From: Polyangiaceae bacterium
GTDB taxonomy: Bacteria; Myxococcota_A; Polyangia; Polyangiales; Polyangiaceae
Assembly: GCA_016715885.1 (NCBI GenBank)
Contig: JADJXL010000028.1
Coordinates: 124,001 to 188,000, forward strand
DNA: 64,000 bases
Direction: 5' to 3'
The first letter of the stretch is position 1; each line of letters begins with the position of its first letter. Shown here one piece after another: positions 9,267 to 18,334 of this stretch. The notes below the pieces were generated by a model that did no database searches, was not told the DNA's origin, and was given only the letters and a program-made list of their open reading frames with translations. A program made the translations under genes and the position numbers.

Positions 9267-10124
9267 ATGAGCAAAGAGACCGACAAAAAGCGCAAGGACG
9301 AAGAAGATCCGGAGCTCGACGAAGAGCAAGACGAAGAAGAGGAAGAGGAAGAAGAAGACGGCGAGGAAGAGGGCGAAGAGGACGAGGACGAGGACGAAGA
9401 GGAAGAGGACGACGAAGAAGCGTCCGACGATACCTCCAAGGCTGCTTCAGCAGATGATGCCGATGAAGCGGACGACGAGGACGAAGAGGAAGAGGACGAC
9501 GAAGAAGACGACGAAGAGGACGACGAAGAGGACGCTCACGGGGAAACCGAAGGGCAGGATGCGGGTGCCCATGGGGACGAAGAGGATCCCTACTGGTGGA
9601 CGCCTCACGTTGTTCTTGGCGTGCTGGTTCTCGTCGGCATCCTTGGCTTCTTCGGCATGTTCAACAAGCCTCTCGGATTCCTCGCGGCCAAACCCGCCGG
9701 CGCTCCTGCGACCGAGACGACGACGGCGGCAGCGCCTGCAACGCCTCCGCAGCCCGCAACGCCTCCGCGTCCTCAGCCGATGCAGAATCAACCGCAGCGC
9801 GAGATGTTTGGCGCGAAGCACTTCTTGGTGATGTACAAGGGCAGCATGCGTGCGCCTGCGACCATCACGCGCACCAAGGAAGAAGCCAAAGCGCGCGCTG
9901 AAGAGGCGCTGAAGAAGGTCAAGGGCGGCAAGAAGTTCGAAGAGATTGTCGCCGAGTACTCGGACGAACCGGGCGCGGGGCAACGCGGCGGCGATCTCGG
10001 CACCTTCCCCAAAGGCGCCATGGTGCCTCAGTTCCAAGAAGGCTTGGAGAAGATCAAGGTCGGTGAAGTCAGCGGCCTTGTCGAAACGCCCTTCGGCTAC
10101 CACGTCATTTTGAGGACGAAGTAG
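9267..10124 (+). CDS. Membrane-anchored PpiC-type peptidyl-prolyl isomerase with acidic N-terminus
   Basis: A parvulin-family foldase of 285 residues. Residues 1-~105 are almost entirely Asp/Glu with a few Ala/Ser. They are followed by one transmembrane helix (VVLGVLVLVGILGFFGMF) and a Pro/Ala-rich linker. The C-terminal ~100 residues are the parvulin domain: AKHFLVMYKGS, a helical segment (EEIVAEYSDEPGA), GGDLGTFPKGAMVPQFQEG and the terminal strand GYHVILRTK. An N-in topology would put the acidic tail in the cytoplasm and the isomerase in the periplasm, where parvulins assist folding of envelope proteins. The acidic stretch recalls the ScpB tail in this window. Confidence 0.9.
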   Translation: MSKETDKKRKDEEDPELDEEQDEEEEEEEEDGEEEGEEDEDEDEEEEDDEEASDDTSKAASADDADEADDEDEEEEDDEEDDEEDDEEDAHGETEGQDAGAHGDEEDPYWWTPHVVLGVLVLVGILGFFGMFNKPLGFLAAKPAGAPATETTTAAAPATPPQPATPPRPQPMQNQPQREMFGAKHFLVMYKGSMRAPATITRTKEEAKARAEEALKKVKGGKKFEEIVAEYSDEPGAGQRGGDLGTFPKGAMVPQFQEGLEKIKVGEVSGLVETPFGYHVILRTK

Positions 10125-10144
10125 TTCGAACTGGCGTCAACGCC

Positions 10145-10206
10145 TCCACTCTCCCCCTCTCCGCGAAGCGGCGAAGCCGCGAAGTTGGAGAGGGGGCCGG
10201 GGGGTG
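10145..10206. repeat. Dispersed GC-rich palindromic repeat between convergent genes
   Basis: CTCTCCCCCTCTCC and GGAGAGGGGGCCGGGG flank a centre that is itself repetitive (GCGAAGCGGCGAAGCCGC). The same family occurs four times at 21911-22090. It lies between convergent genes ending at 10124 and 10234 and could act as a bidirectional terminator. The REP/MITE-like nature is inference. Confidence 0.7.
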
Positions 10207-10233
10207 AGGCGTGAGATGCGAGACCGTTGCACC

Positions 10234-11367
10234 TCAAAGCTTTTGCGCGAGCGCTTCCTTGAGGCGCGTGGCCTTGTCGTCTTTCCCGAGCGACACCTTC
10301 GCCACTTCCTCAGCGGTCATGCCGCTACGGAGCGCGCGCTCTTCGTCCCCGATCCCCACGAGTTTTGCGCCCGTGCGTGCAAACAGCCACTCGACCGCGG
10401 GCCCCTCTTCGCTGCGCATGAGGCGCACCGCACCATCACCGATGCCCTTTTCCTTCGTTGCGCCTTGCTGCTTCCCCAACGTCGCGAGCACGTCTTTCGC
10501 TTGCTCTTCGTCAGCGCGAATCATCACGGCGAAGCGATAGCGTTTGTCCCCGTCGCGGTAATACCCGAACGCTCCCGGGCCCACGCCTGCGATGTCGAAA
10601 ACGTCCTTCGTCAACAGTCGTATCCCGAGCGCCACACGTTTTTCTTTGGGTAGTGCGGCCGCGGCTGCGGGCAGATCCGTATCGCCCGGGAGTTTGTCCC
10701 CGATCTGCTTCACGAGCGGCACGAGGAGTTTGTCGCTAGCTGCTTTGATCGCTGCTTCCGCTGCGGCATCGTCGTTGTACGTGATCTCTGCCAGATACGC
10801 GCCGCGCCACAGGTACGCGTTGCCGACACCAAGCGCTGCGGCGCCGCCTCCTTCGATGGCTCGCGGCGTGTCTTCACCTGCTGGATCTCCATCGCCCACG
10901 ACGCGCTTCGTGAACATCCCATAAGCGCCGTCGACCGAGCCGAATTTGGACAGGTACACGTTGATCGTCGCGGCGCTCCCTCCGCCATCCACGTAGCGCA
11001 TTTCGACGACCCGCTTGACGCCGAAGCCTTTGTAGATCTCGCACTCGCCATCGAACATGTCGCAGATTTGATCGATGGGCAGCGATGCTCCCTCGCCATA
11101 GACCTTGTCGCCTCCGTTTGGATCGAGGCAGAAATGGCTCGATTTGCGAGGCATCACGGCCGCCGTTTGCGGATCGCTGAGCGTGCCGCCACCTGCTTCA
11201 CATGCATTTGCCTTGGGCAGAGGAGCTGCGGGCGGAGGCGGCGTGCCCTTCGATTCATTGCTCTTGCAGCCGAAAGAAAGCGTCACGATGGCTGCCAAGC
11301 TGGCGGCGTGGACGCACGTTCGGAGCATGTTCGATCGAGTGGGGGCGAAGGCCGGGGAGAGATTCAT
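10234..11367 (-). CDS. DUF6599-like lipoprotein
   Basis: A lipoprotein of 377 residues. The ATG opening MNLSPAFAP was chosen because AGGGAGC lies just upstream. A second in-frame ATG 39 bp downstream (MLRTCVHAAS) would give a shorter leader. The signal peptide core LAAIVTLSFGC ends in a lipobox Cys. A Pro/Ala linker (PPPPAAPLP) precedes the domain, with VYGEGASLPIDQICDMFDGECEIYKGFGV, VNVY-type strands and a repeated half (FDIAGVGPGAFGYYRDGDKRY). This duplicated beta layout and the conserved aromatic GYYRDG resemble the DUF6599 family of myxobacteria, whose function is unknown. It converges with the parvulin gene. Family assignment is moderate. Confidence 0.7.
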   Translation of the reverse strand: MNLSPAFAPTRSNMLRTCVHAASLAAIVTLSFGCKSNESKGTPPPPAAPLPKANACEAGGGTLSDPQTAAVMPRKSSHFCLDPNGGDKVYGEGASLPIDQICDMFDGECEIYKGFGVKRVVEMRYVDGGGSAATINVYLSKFGSVDGAYGMFTKRVVGDGDPAGEDTPRAIEGGGAAALGVGNAYLWRGAYLAEITYNDDAAAEAAIKAASDKLLVPLVKQIGDKLPGDTDLPAAAAALPKEKRVALGIRLLTKDVFDIAGVGPGAFGYYRDGDKRYRFAVMIRADEEQAKDVLATLGKQQGATKEKGIGDGAVRLMRSEEGPAVEWLFARTGAKLVGIGDEERALRSGMTAEEVAKVSLGKDDKATRLKEALAQKL

Positions 11368-11486
11368 GATGCTCCCTGATGCAACGGCTCCTTCCGATAC
11401 GCAACCTGGTCGATCGATGTGGGGCTCGCACTTTTTGCGTGGCATCGCAATCATTGCTAGCTCGAAGGGCGCCGAGGCTGCGCATA

Positions 11487-12170
11487 ATGCCGTTTTTTTC
11501 GCGCTCAGAAGTCTGGCATTGGGGGCACGAGGCTTGCTACAATCTGGATTTGGTGATTTGTCCTTCCTCTGCCCCCGTCGATTTTCGCCCCTGCGCAAGG
11601 CGTTTGTCACGCTTGCGCGGCTTCACGCTGACTGAAGTGATGGTGGTGGTCTTCATGATCGCGGTGCTCGCGGCCGTTGCTGCGCCGTCGTTCATCAAGG
11701 TCATGCGCGACACGAGCCTCAGTCGGCTCAACATGCAATTTGCCGAGATTTACCGCAAGGCATACATCGAATCTGCCGAGCAATCGACGTATCTCGTGAG
11801 GTGGACGGGCGGCAATGAACCTAATATTGAATTGGTCAAGGCGACGCTCGATACGCCGTTTCCGACGCTGGTATCGCCGAGGCGTTGCAATGCGATCGAT
11901 TGGACCGATCCTGCGCATCTGCGACAAGTGCTGAATATCAGAACGAAGTCTATTCCTCAATATGCTTCGGTAGGGTATTTGACCAATACGAACGAAGAAA
12001 AACCGAAGGCCGACGTTTGTTATTCTCAGCGTCGAGCCTACGTGCGTTACGATGAAGGGGTATTCACCGACATGCCCGGAGCTGGGAGGATTTACGTAAA
12101 AAACCTCCAGTCGAACGTGATGCGTCGCGTGCTCATTCCTTCCTACGGATTGCCGAGGTTGATCCAATGA
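11487..12170 (+). CDS. Minor pilin/pseudopilin, FimT/GspH-like
   Basis: First gene of the minor-pilin operon. It has a type III (prepilin) leader cut before a hydrophobic helix: RLSRLRG then FTLTEVMVVVFMIAVLAAVAAPSF, with Phe+1 and Glu+5. The C-terminal part has a Cys pair (RRCNAIDW, ADVCYSQ) and beta-rich character typical of GspH/FimT. The start is uncertain. The ATG at 11487 (MPFFSRSEV) gives a ~45-residue leader with GAGG 9 nt upstream. GTG at 11553 or TTG at 11604 would give more typical leaders, and would fit the possible sigma-54 promoter at 11523-11541. The stop overlaps the next ATG by 4 bp. Confidence 0.85.
   Translation: MPFFSRSEVWHWGHEACYNLDLVICPSSAPVDFRPCARRLSRLRGFTLTEVMVVVFMIAVLAAVAAPSFIKVMRDTSLSRLNMQFAEIYRKAYIESAEQSTYLVRWTGGNEPNIELVKATLDTPFPTLVSPRRCNAIDWTDPAHLRQVLNIRTKSIPQYASVGYLTNTNEEKPKADVCYSQRRAYVRYDEGVFTDMPGAGRIYVKNLQSNVMRRVLIPSYGLPRLIQ
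11523..11541 (+). promoter_or_regulatory. Possible sigma-54 promoter of the minor-pilin operon
   Basis: GGGCACG (11523-11529), AGGC, then TTGCTACA (11534-11541) matches the -24/-12 pattern TGGCACG-N4-TTGCWNNA with one mismatch. GG (11524-11525) and GC (11536-11537) are separated by exactly 10 nt. Transcription would start near 11549. Pilin genes of myxobacteria and pseudomonads are commonly sigma-54/PilR dependent, but a match of this quality can also arise by chance. Confidence 0.4.
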
Positions 12171-12775
12171 AGGGTTCACGAGGATATTCAGTCATCGAAG
12201 TCATGATGGCGCTCGGCGTTTTGGCCGTCGGGACGACGGGCGTGATTGCGCTGCAAAAGGTGTCGCTCGTCGGAAATACGAACGCTCGAATGGCGGATGC
12301 GGCCAGGCAAGTGGCGGGGACGTGGGTCGAACGGCTCAAGTCGGACTCGCTTCAATGGAACGATCCGATGGGCATGCCGGATCTCGCCGATACGCGGTGG
12401 CTCAATGTCGCAGGCGTGTACAATGCGCAAAACCCGCCGAATGCAGCGAGTTGGGTGCTTGCGCCCGAGATTCCCAATTGGAGCTCGCCGTTGGCCGACG
12501 TTCATGGAGCCGATAGTTTTTCCGGTGCGCCGGTATCGGATGGCGTGTTTTGCACGCATTTACAATTGGCGCGCGCCGTCGAAAAACCCTATTCGCTCGG
12601 GGGGCAGACGCATCCCATTGCGATTCGAGCCATCGTGCGCGTGGTTTGGCGTCGCGATCTCTCGCCAATGACGGAATGTCGCACGACGGCCCCGGCGGAC
12701 ATCGAAACCAACGATGGTCGCTACGGCTTTTATTACGTTTCGACGATGATCGGGCAAGAGGAGGCATCGAACTGA
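12167..12775 (+). CDS. pilV: Minor pilin PilV-like
   Basis: A 202-residue prepilin with a short leader MKGSRG followed by YSVIEVMMALGVLAVGTTGVIALQ, with Glu+5 in place for N-methylation and assembly. After the helix comes DAARQVAGTWVERLKSDSLQW, the extended alpha1 typical of PilV, then a Cys-containing C-terminal domain (VFCTHLQLA, TECRTTAPA). Minor pilins prime type IV pilus assembly at the inner membrane. The gene overlaps its upstream neighbour (ATGA) and shares TGATG with the next, so the operon is translationally coupled. The name is given by order and motif; PilV and GspI-like pseudopilins are hard to separate by eye. Confidence 0.8.
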   Translation: MKGSRGYSVIEVMMALGVLAVGTTGVIALQKVSLVGNTNARMADAARQVAGTWVERLKSDSLQWNDPMGMPDLADTRWLNVAGVYNAQNPPNAASWVLAPEIPNWSSPLADVHGADSFSGAPVSDGVFCTHLQLARAVEKPYSLGGQTHPIAIRAIVRVVWRRDLSPMTECRTTAPADIETNDGRYGFYYVSTMIGQEEASN

Positions 12776-14052
12776 TGCGTATTTCTCGCGTTTTGAAGGC
12801 GCTCTCCGCGCGCTCGCCCGCCAGCGTCTCTGCGCGTGGTTTTACGCTCGTCGAGCTTTTGGTTGCCATTGCAGCCGGATCGCTCGTCGCCACGGCAGCC
12901 GTGCTTCTATCGAAAAACGCCGTGCGCCTCTTCCAGGAAGAAGCGCGCATGTCGTACGCTCAAATGGCCGTGGCCAACGGCCTCGGACGGATTGGAATCG
13001 ACATCGAGCACGCTGGGCGCAATACGACGAAAAACCCGCGTACCGACGTGCGCGTATGCTGGCTCGGCATTGCCGATTGGCCCACCGGAATGCGACGCCT
13101 CGCGCCCGTACATATCGAGCTTCTGCCGGATTTGCCGCAGAATGCCGGAAACGATATTCGTAACGAACGCATTACCATCGCCGGCGATATGGATTCGGGC
13201 GACAACTGGGTCATGAATACGACCCTGCCTGGTGCGACGGGCGCAACCATCGTCCTGCAACCGCAAAGCCGCGCGGTGCGCCGTTTGACCGCGCTCGCGA
13301 ATGGCGGCGACATCACGCCGCGTTTACAAGAAATCTTTCGCGCAGGCCGCATCCTGCACATCGAAGGACCGACGAGCGATTATTATGGTCGCATCAAAGG
13401 GTTTTCGGTATCGGGCGCTCCCGTCGACGCCATTTCCGTGGCGCTCGAAGCCACACCCACCGTTCCCATGCAGCCGCAAAGCTTGTTGCCTTGTGCCATC
13501 AAAGGGTTTGGCAGCGGATTCCCCGTTCACGTCATTTCACGCGTCCGATACGAAGTTCGCTCGGTCGTCAACGACGCCGCTTTCGCCGATTACGTTCAAC
13601 CCATCAATATGGTCGTCGGGGACGATATTCGCACCGAGCTGATTCGTTCCGAGCTCGCGCCGGACGATACGGTCATGCCCGGAACCGAAGAGCTCATTAC
13701 CGAGTTTGCCCTGGGAATGCGTTTTGGTCTGACGGCGCTCGCCATCAATTCGCAGCCGGACAATCCCATTCTCGAACGTTTCCCCATTCTCGATCCATCG
13801 CCGAACAGCGAAATTTACACGATCGCCGGCCCGGCCGATGTCATTGGCTCGCGGCCTGAAAGCATTCGTTCCGTTCACGTGCGCCTTTCGACGAGGTCGC
13901 GTGCACCCGATCGACCCACCGCATTGCCCGGACAAGCAGGGCGTCCTTATCGGTTTTTCGTGAGCACGGCCAAAGGAGCCGAAAAGTTTGCCCGCGTGCG
14001 CACGCTCGAGCGTGAGTTCAACCTGGTCAACATGAAGGGAGGATTTCGATGA
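12775..14052 (+). CDS. pilW: Minor pilin PilW-like
   Basis: A 425-residue prepilin. The leader MRISRVLKALSARSPASVSARG precedes FTLVELLVAIAAGSLVATAAVLL, a canonical prepilin peptidase site with Glu+5. The following helix (EEARMSYAQMAVANGLGRIGIDIEHAGRNT) is the signature of PilW, where a conserved stretch of this kind precedes the globular part. The long C-terminal region (~360 residues, Cys at RVCWLG and LLPCAIKG) is larger than in Pseudomonas PilW, as is common in myxobacterial minor pilins. The start ATG shares its A with the TGA of pilV. The longer upstream frame is antisense/overlapping noise. Confidence 0.82.
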   Translation: MRISRVLKALSARSPASVSARGFTLVELLVAIAAGSLVATAAVLLSKNAVRLFQEEARMSYAQMAVANGLGRIGIDIEHAGRNTTKNPRTDVRVCWLGIADWPTGMRRLAPVHIELLPDLPQNAGNDIRNERITIAGDMDSGDNWVMNTTLPGATGATIVLQPQSRAVRRLTALANGGDITPRLQEIFRAGRILHIEGPTSDYYGRIKGFSVSGAPVDAISVALEATPTVPMQPQSLLPCAIKGFGSGFPVHVISRVRYEVRSVVNDAAFADYVQPINMVVGDDIRTELIRSELAPDDTVMPGTEELITEFALGMRFGLTALAINSQPDNPILERFPILDPSPNSEIYTIAGPADVIGSRPESIRSVHVRLSTRSRAPDRPTALPGQAGRPYRFFVSTAKGAEKFARVRTLEREFNLVNMKGGFR

Positions 14053-14687
14053 AATCCCGCATTCGGAATCGCGCAATTCGGAGGCGTGACGAACGCGGCG
14101 CGACCGTATTCGTCGTCGTCCTCGTCCTCGCCATGCTCACGGGCATTGGACTCTTTGCCGCGCAGGCCAGCAGCATTGCCACGAGCACCACGGGCGCGGC
14201 ACGCGTATCGACGCAAAGTCGCTACTTCGCAGAAACCGCCATGAATTCCGTAATGGCCAAACTCTCGCGCGACCTCGGCTCGCACGTCAACTTTCTCGCC
14301 AAGCAAAACTCGAAGGTTTGTCTAGGACAACTAGCCGATCCATTTTATCCCCAATGCTCACAGTTTGGCCGGGGATACATCGAGCAAGAGCTCGGCCTCT
14401 TGCTGTTCCAGGGGTACGACGAACAAACAGGCGCCCACGGAACGCTCGGACGCATTCCAGACACGAACGCCGACATGCTCGTGGAAATGAATGACCTGTT
14501 CCGTGTCGACCGACCCATCAGCGGATTCGATTACACATCGGCCGGCGCAGCCAATGTCAATTTCATGAGCGTCATGCTGCACGGTACGGGTCGCATCCGA
14601 CAAACCCCGGCCGGTGGCACGGCCAGAACGCTCGCCAATACCACTTTCCGCGCCGAACTCATTGTCGGGCCCGTCGGCGGCCCCTGA
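14049..14687 (+). CDS. pilX: Pilus assembly protein PilX-like
   Basis: A 212-residue protein with a short basic start (MKSRIRNRAIRRRDERG) followed by ATVFVVVLVLAMLTGIGLFAAQ, the PilX N-terminal pattern in which the prepilin Glu is not in the classic position. The helix continues as STTGAARVSTQSRYFAETAMNSVMAKL, matching the conserved segment of PilX/GspK-type proteins. PilX acts at the tip of the pilus with PilY1. It starts 4 bp before the end of pilW and is followed after 11 bp by pilY1. Confidence 0.78.
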   Translation: MKSRIRNRAIRRRDERGATVFVVVLVLAMLTGIGLFAAQASSIATSTTGAARVSTQSRYFAETAMNSVMAKLSRDLGSHVNFLAKQNSKVCLGQLADPFYPQCSQFGRGYIEQELGLLLFQGYDEQTGAHGTLGRIPDTNADMLVEMNDLFRVDRPISGFDYTSAGAANVNFMSVMLHGTGRIRQTPAGGTARTLANTTFRAELIVGPVGGP

Positions 14688-14698
14688 GGAATTTCACC

Positions 14699-17600
14699 AT
14701 GCGTAATCCCTCCCGAATTCTTTCAGCTTCTCTCACCGCGCTGGCATTGCTTTGTTCGGCATCGATAGCGGGCGCGCAGCTCGACGTCAATCCGCCGCTG
14801 CCCAACGTGCTTTTGCTCATCGATACGTCGGGATCGATGGAATTGATGACGACGGGCACGGCGCCCGAAGATGCCGGTGCAGCGTGCATTCCGGGAACGG
14901 CCACGCCGCTCAATCGCTGGGCATCGCTCCTCACGGTGCTCACGGGAACGATTCAAAACTTCTCGTGCGTTGCGCAGCCTCGAAATACCACCGAATTCTT
15001 GAACGAATATTCGCTTCCCGGCAACGTTCAGCCTCTCGATTACAAATATTACCTCCCATTTCATCGCGTGCTCTCGAATGGCTGCACCTATGGCCCCGGA
15101 AATCTGGGCAGCAATTGGTGGGATTGGCCCGCCGATGCAATCAAGTCGCATCCTTGGGACAACCCTTTGGGCACGTGCGCTACGCCCTTCGAACAAGCCA
15201 AAGACGGGCTCCTCGACGTGTACAGCGACCGCGTGCGATTCGCCTTGATGACCTTCGATTCGACGCCGAATGCAGGCACCGGCCTGAGCGCCGGGACCAT
15301 TGCGCACGCGGATGGAGTCAAAGGCAATTGGAGTTATTACCTCAATTGGAACAATGGCGGAGCGGCGGCGAAAGGCAATCCACCCGATTGCGCGCCGTCC
15401 GATTTCGAGCTTGGCGCGAGAAACCCGGCCGCACCTCCTTGGGAAGGCCGCCTCATCGGGTTTGGCGGGAGCAACGCTACGACGAACGAAAACGAGCAAA
15501 ACAATGCGCGCATTCAATCGGCGCTGCTCTCCATGCGCCCGTATGGCGCGACGCCGCTCGCAGGGCAAATGGCCGACGCCAGGACGTTTTTGCTCGAGGA
15601 CATTTCGACCGATCCGGCCAATCCCAGCGAATACTTCGGCCCTTCGAAAGATCCGTATTACCTCGGCGGTTGTCGCAATCAATTCATCATCGTGCTCTCC
15701 GACGGTGAACCGAATTTGGATCTGCGCGACGATTGCGCCGCGGGCAATGGTCAATGCCCATTCCCCAGACCGCACGAAATCGCCCACGAGCTCGCCACGA
15801 TGTCGAATCCGATCCGCACGTTCGCCGTCGGTTTCGGTTTGTCGCAATCCAACGGCGTAAAATGCAGCGACCTCACGCCGGCACAATTGACGGATGCGAA
15901 CGGCATTTGCGCAACGGCCACGGGGCCGCTCAAAGCCTGCTGCAACCTCGCGCGCATTGCGTACGAAGGCGGGACCGACCGCGCGTATTTCGCGGACGAC
16001 TTGCCGACATTGAAATCCGTGCTCGACAGCGTCTTGTCGATTGTCGCAGCCGGCAGCACCACGCGTACGTTCCCCACGTTTTCCGGAGCCGGCACGGCGG
16101 CTGCCCAAGGCAACGCATCGGCGTCGGGTTACCAATTCAATACCTCCTTCAATGCAGCGCCGGGCGCGCTTTGGAGCGGCAACCTCGAACGCAAGCGGTA
16201 CGTCTGCGAAAATCAAAATGGCGTGCTCAAACCCGTCTTGGCCCCCATGGACCCCGCCAAAGGCGACGATTTCGGGGCAAACCTCAATACGAACAATCCG
16301 ACGCGCAAGTTCTTCACGGTCATCGGCACCGAAGTCGGCGGATTCGTTCGCTCGAAGAGGTCCATTCGGCCAAACCTCACGAGCGACGATGGATTGGGCC
16401 TTTATGGTGGCTCGGTGACGTCATTGCTCGAAGGCTCGAGTTTCGCCTCGACGCTCGCTTCTCAGCCCAAAGCGCTCGAAATCCCCGCGTCTCCCGTTCC
16501 CGAGCAATGCAAGGCCATCGCTGGCGCGGGCGCCACCGCTTCGTCCTGCGCCGATACCACGATTCGTTGGGAAGTTGGTATGCCCGGCGTCCCGCAGAGC
16601 CGCGATGGCAACGCGTTCGGAAGCATTTACCATGCAGCGCCCGTCATGGTTGGCACGCCAAACGGATACTTGCGTGACGAATCGTATGCCGCCTTCGCGG
16701 CCGACCCGGTCATTCAAAAGCGGCCGCTCATGTTTTACGCGGCCACCACCGACGGACAGCTGCACGGCTTCAAAGTCGCAGCCAACGACCCGAGCGACCT
16801 GCTCCCAACCGATCAATTGCGCAACAACGAGCTTTGGTCGTTCATCCCGCCTTACGTATTGCCCGGCATTTTGCCCACCTACGGTCGTCAAGCACTCCTC
16901 CTCGATGGTAGTTTGATCGCAAAGGATGTCGTTTTCAGCCGCACACGCGCGCAAGCCGAAGGTGGAGCCGTCGGCGTCAATTGGCGCAGCGTCGTCGTCG
17001 GATCCGGCGGCGCAGGCGGCGGGTTTTATTATGCGCTCGACGTGACGGACCCTGCGGCGCCGCAATTTTTGTGGCAACTATCGACGAATACCGCGGGCGA
17101 ACCGCTCTTCGCCAACAAAACCGTCAAACCAACCATTACGACCGTCGCCCTCGACGATGGCAATCAAGACGTGCGCGAAGTGGCCGTCGCCATTCTTCCC
17201 GGCGGCGCAACACCGCTCGCGACAGGCACATGCGGCCGCATCACCGCGGGCTCGACCGTTTGGTCACTCGATAAATTCCAACCGAAACTCGGCGGCGGCT
17301 CCGTGCGCTGTTGGCACGATGCCACGAATAAAGTTGGTCCCGCCCGTTCGCTCACGATCGTGCGTATCGACAATGGCGAAATCATCATGAATTTCCGCGG
17401 CGCTGTCGATGATGGCCCGGCACTTCCGGCCACCAAAGTCAAAACGGGCGTATTCGATTCGCCCGTCACCGGCGTTCCCGTGGCTTATCCTTCGCAAGCG
17501 GGCCAAGTATCCGATCGAATCTACGTCGGCGATGCCGATGGCGCATTGTGGCGCGTCGACATGCGCGATCCCAAACCGGCCAATTGGACCGTCGATCTCG

Positions 17601-18334
17601 TGTGGGATTCGTATTCGATGAGCAATGACGCGGTCGCCCATCGTCAGCCCATCGAAACGCCGCCCATTCCCACGGTCGATGCCATTGGCAATCCTGTCAT
17701 CCTCATATCGACGGGTGATCAAGAGACGTTCACCAAGAGCACCAATGTCCGAACCAAGCTTTGGTCCATCAGCGAGACCAGAGAAAACGGCGTTTTGGTC
17801 ACGAAATCGAATTGGGTCATTCCGTTCGAGAATGGCATTCGCGTGACCGGCCCCATTTCGCTCTTCAATGGCGCCGCATATTTCTCCACCTTCACGCCCA
17901 CCGGCACGCAGCTCAATAGCTGCTCCGACGGGTTTGGCTCGATCTGGGGCGTCGACTTCTTGAAGGCGAACAATTGCGGCGACAACGCTCCGACGCCGCC
18001 CACGGATTGGCCTTGCGCAAGATTCGTGCAAGACCCCATCAACAATCCCGCAGCCTTGTCGTTCTTCGAAGACCAACCGCCAGGCGCCGCGTTATTCGGT
18101 GTCTCCGTCGCGCAAACGCCAAACTGCTACGAAGAAGTCACCTATCCCGATCCATACCTCGGTTCGTTCACGTCGGTTGGCAATTCGACCGCCGGGCAAT
18201 TCCAATTGGTTTACCAAACCGGCGAGCCAGCGGGCGGAAATGGCGGCCCCTCCAAGACAAACTCGGTCACCAAACCGCTTCCACCTCCGCGAACATCCGT
18301 GCGTATCGATTCTTGGGGCTTGGTTCTCGAATGA
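14699..18334 (+). CDS. pilY1: PilY1-like pilus tip adhesin with VWA domain
   Basis: A 1211-residue secreted protein. A signal peptide (ALALLCSASIAGAQ) leads into an N-terminal von Willebrand A domain whose MIDAS motif DTSGS is visible in NVLLLIDTSGSMEL at ~residues 37-51. The C-terminal half (about 640-1100) is a PilC/PilY1 beta-propeller: FYAATTDGQLHGFK, VVVGSGGAGGGFYYALDV, DRIYVGDADGALWRVD (a Ca-loop-like DADGALWR) and ILISTGDQE. PilY1 caps type IV pili, mediates surface contact and supports pilus extension. Many Cys residues suggest disulfides. It ends in ATGA shared with a lipoprotein gene. Myxobacteria commonly carry several such clusters, so this may be one of several tip complexes. Confidence 0.92.
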   Translation: MRNPSRILSASLTALALLCSASIAGAQLDVNPPLPNVLLLIDTSGSMELMTTGTAPEDAGAACIPGTATPLNRWASLLTVLTGTIQNFSCVAQPRNTTEFLNEYSLPGNVQPLDYKYYLPFHRVLSNGCTYGPGNLGSNWWDWPADAIKSHPWDNPLGTCATPFEQAKDGLLDVYSDRVRFALMTFDSTPNAGTGLSAGTIAHADGVKGNWSYYLNWNNGGAAAKGNPPDCAPSDFELGARNPAAPPWEGRLIGFGGSNATTNENEQNNARIQSALLSMRPYGATPLAGQMADARTFLLEDISTDPANPSEYFGPSKDPYYLGGCRNQFIIVLSDGEPNLDLRDDCAAGNGQCPFPRPHEIAHELATMSNPIRTFAVGFGLSQSNGVKCSDLTPAQLTDANGICATATGPLKACCNLARIAYEGGTDRAYFADDLPTLKSVLDSVLSIVAAGSTTRTFPTFSGAGTAAAQGNASASGYQFNTSFNAAPGALWSGNLERKRYVCENQNGVLKPVLAPMDPAKGDDFGANLNTNNPTRKFFTVIGTEVGGFVRSKRSIRPNLTSDDGLGLYGGSVTSLLEGSSFASTLASQPKALEIPASPVPEQCKAIAGAGATASSCADTTIRWEVGMPGVPQSRDGNAFGSIYHAAPVMVGTPNGYLRDESYAAFAADPVIQKRPLMFYAATTDGQLHGFKVAANDPSDLLPTDQLRNNELWSFIPPYVLPGILPTYGRQALLLDGSLIAKDVVFSRTRAQAEGGAVGVNWRSVVVGSGGAGGGFYYALDVTDPAAPQFLWQLSTNTAGEPLFANKTVKPTITTVALDDGNQDVREVAVAILPGGATPLATGTCGRITAGSTVWSLDKFQPKLGGGSVRCWHDATNKVGPARSLTIVRIDNGEIIMNFRGAVDDGPALPATKVKTGVFDSPVTGVPVAYPSQAGQVSDRIYVGDADGALWRVDMRDPKPANWTVDLVWDSYSMSNDAVAHRQPIETPPIPTVDAIGNPVILISTGDQETFTKSTNVRTKLWSISETRENGVLVTKSNWVIPFENGIRVTGPISLFNGAAYFSTFTPTGTQLNSCSDGFGSIWGVDFLKANNCGDNAPTPPTDWPCARFVQDPINNPAALSFFEDQPPGAALFGVSVAQTPNCYEEVTYPDPYLGSFTSVGNSTAGQFQLVYQTGEPAGGNGGPSKTNSVTKPLPPPRTSVRIDSWGLVLE

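Noticed and set aside
14723..16216. Minus-strand open frame of 497 codons inside pilY1
   Set aside because: Opposite a clear VWA/PilY1 coding sequence; Arg/Ile-rich with no motifs.
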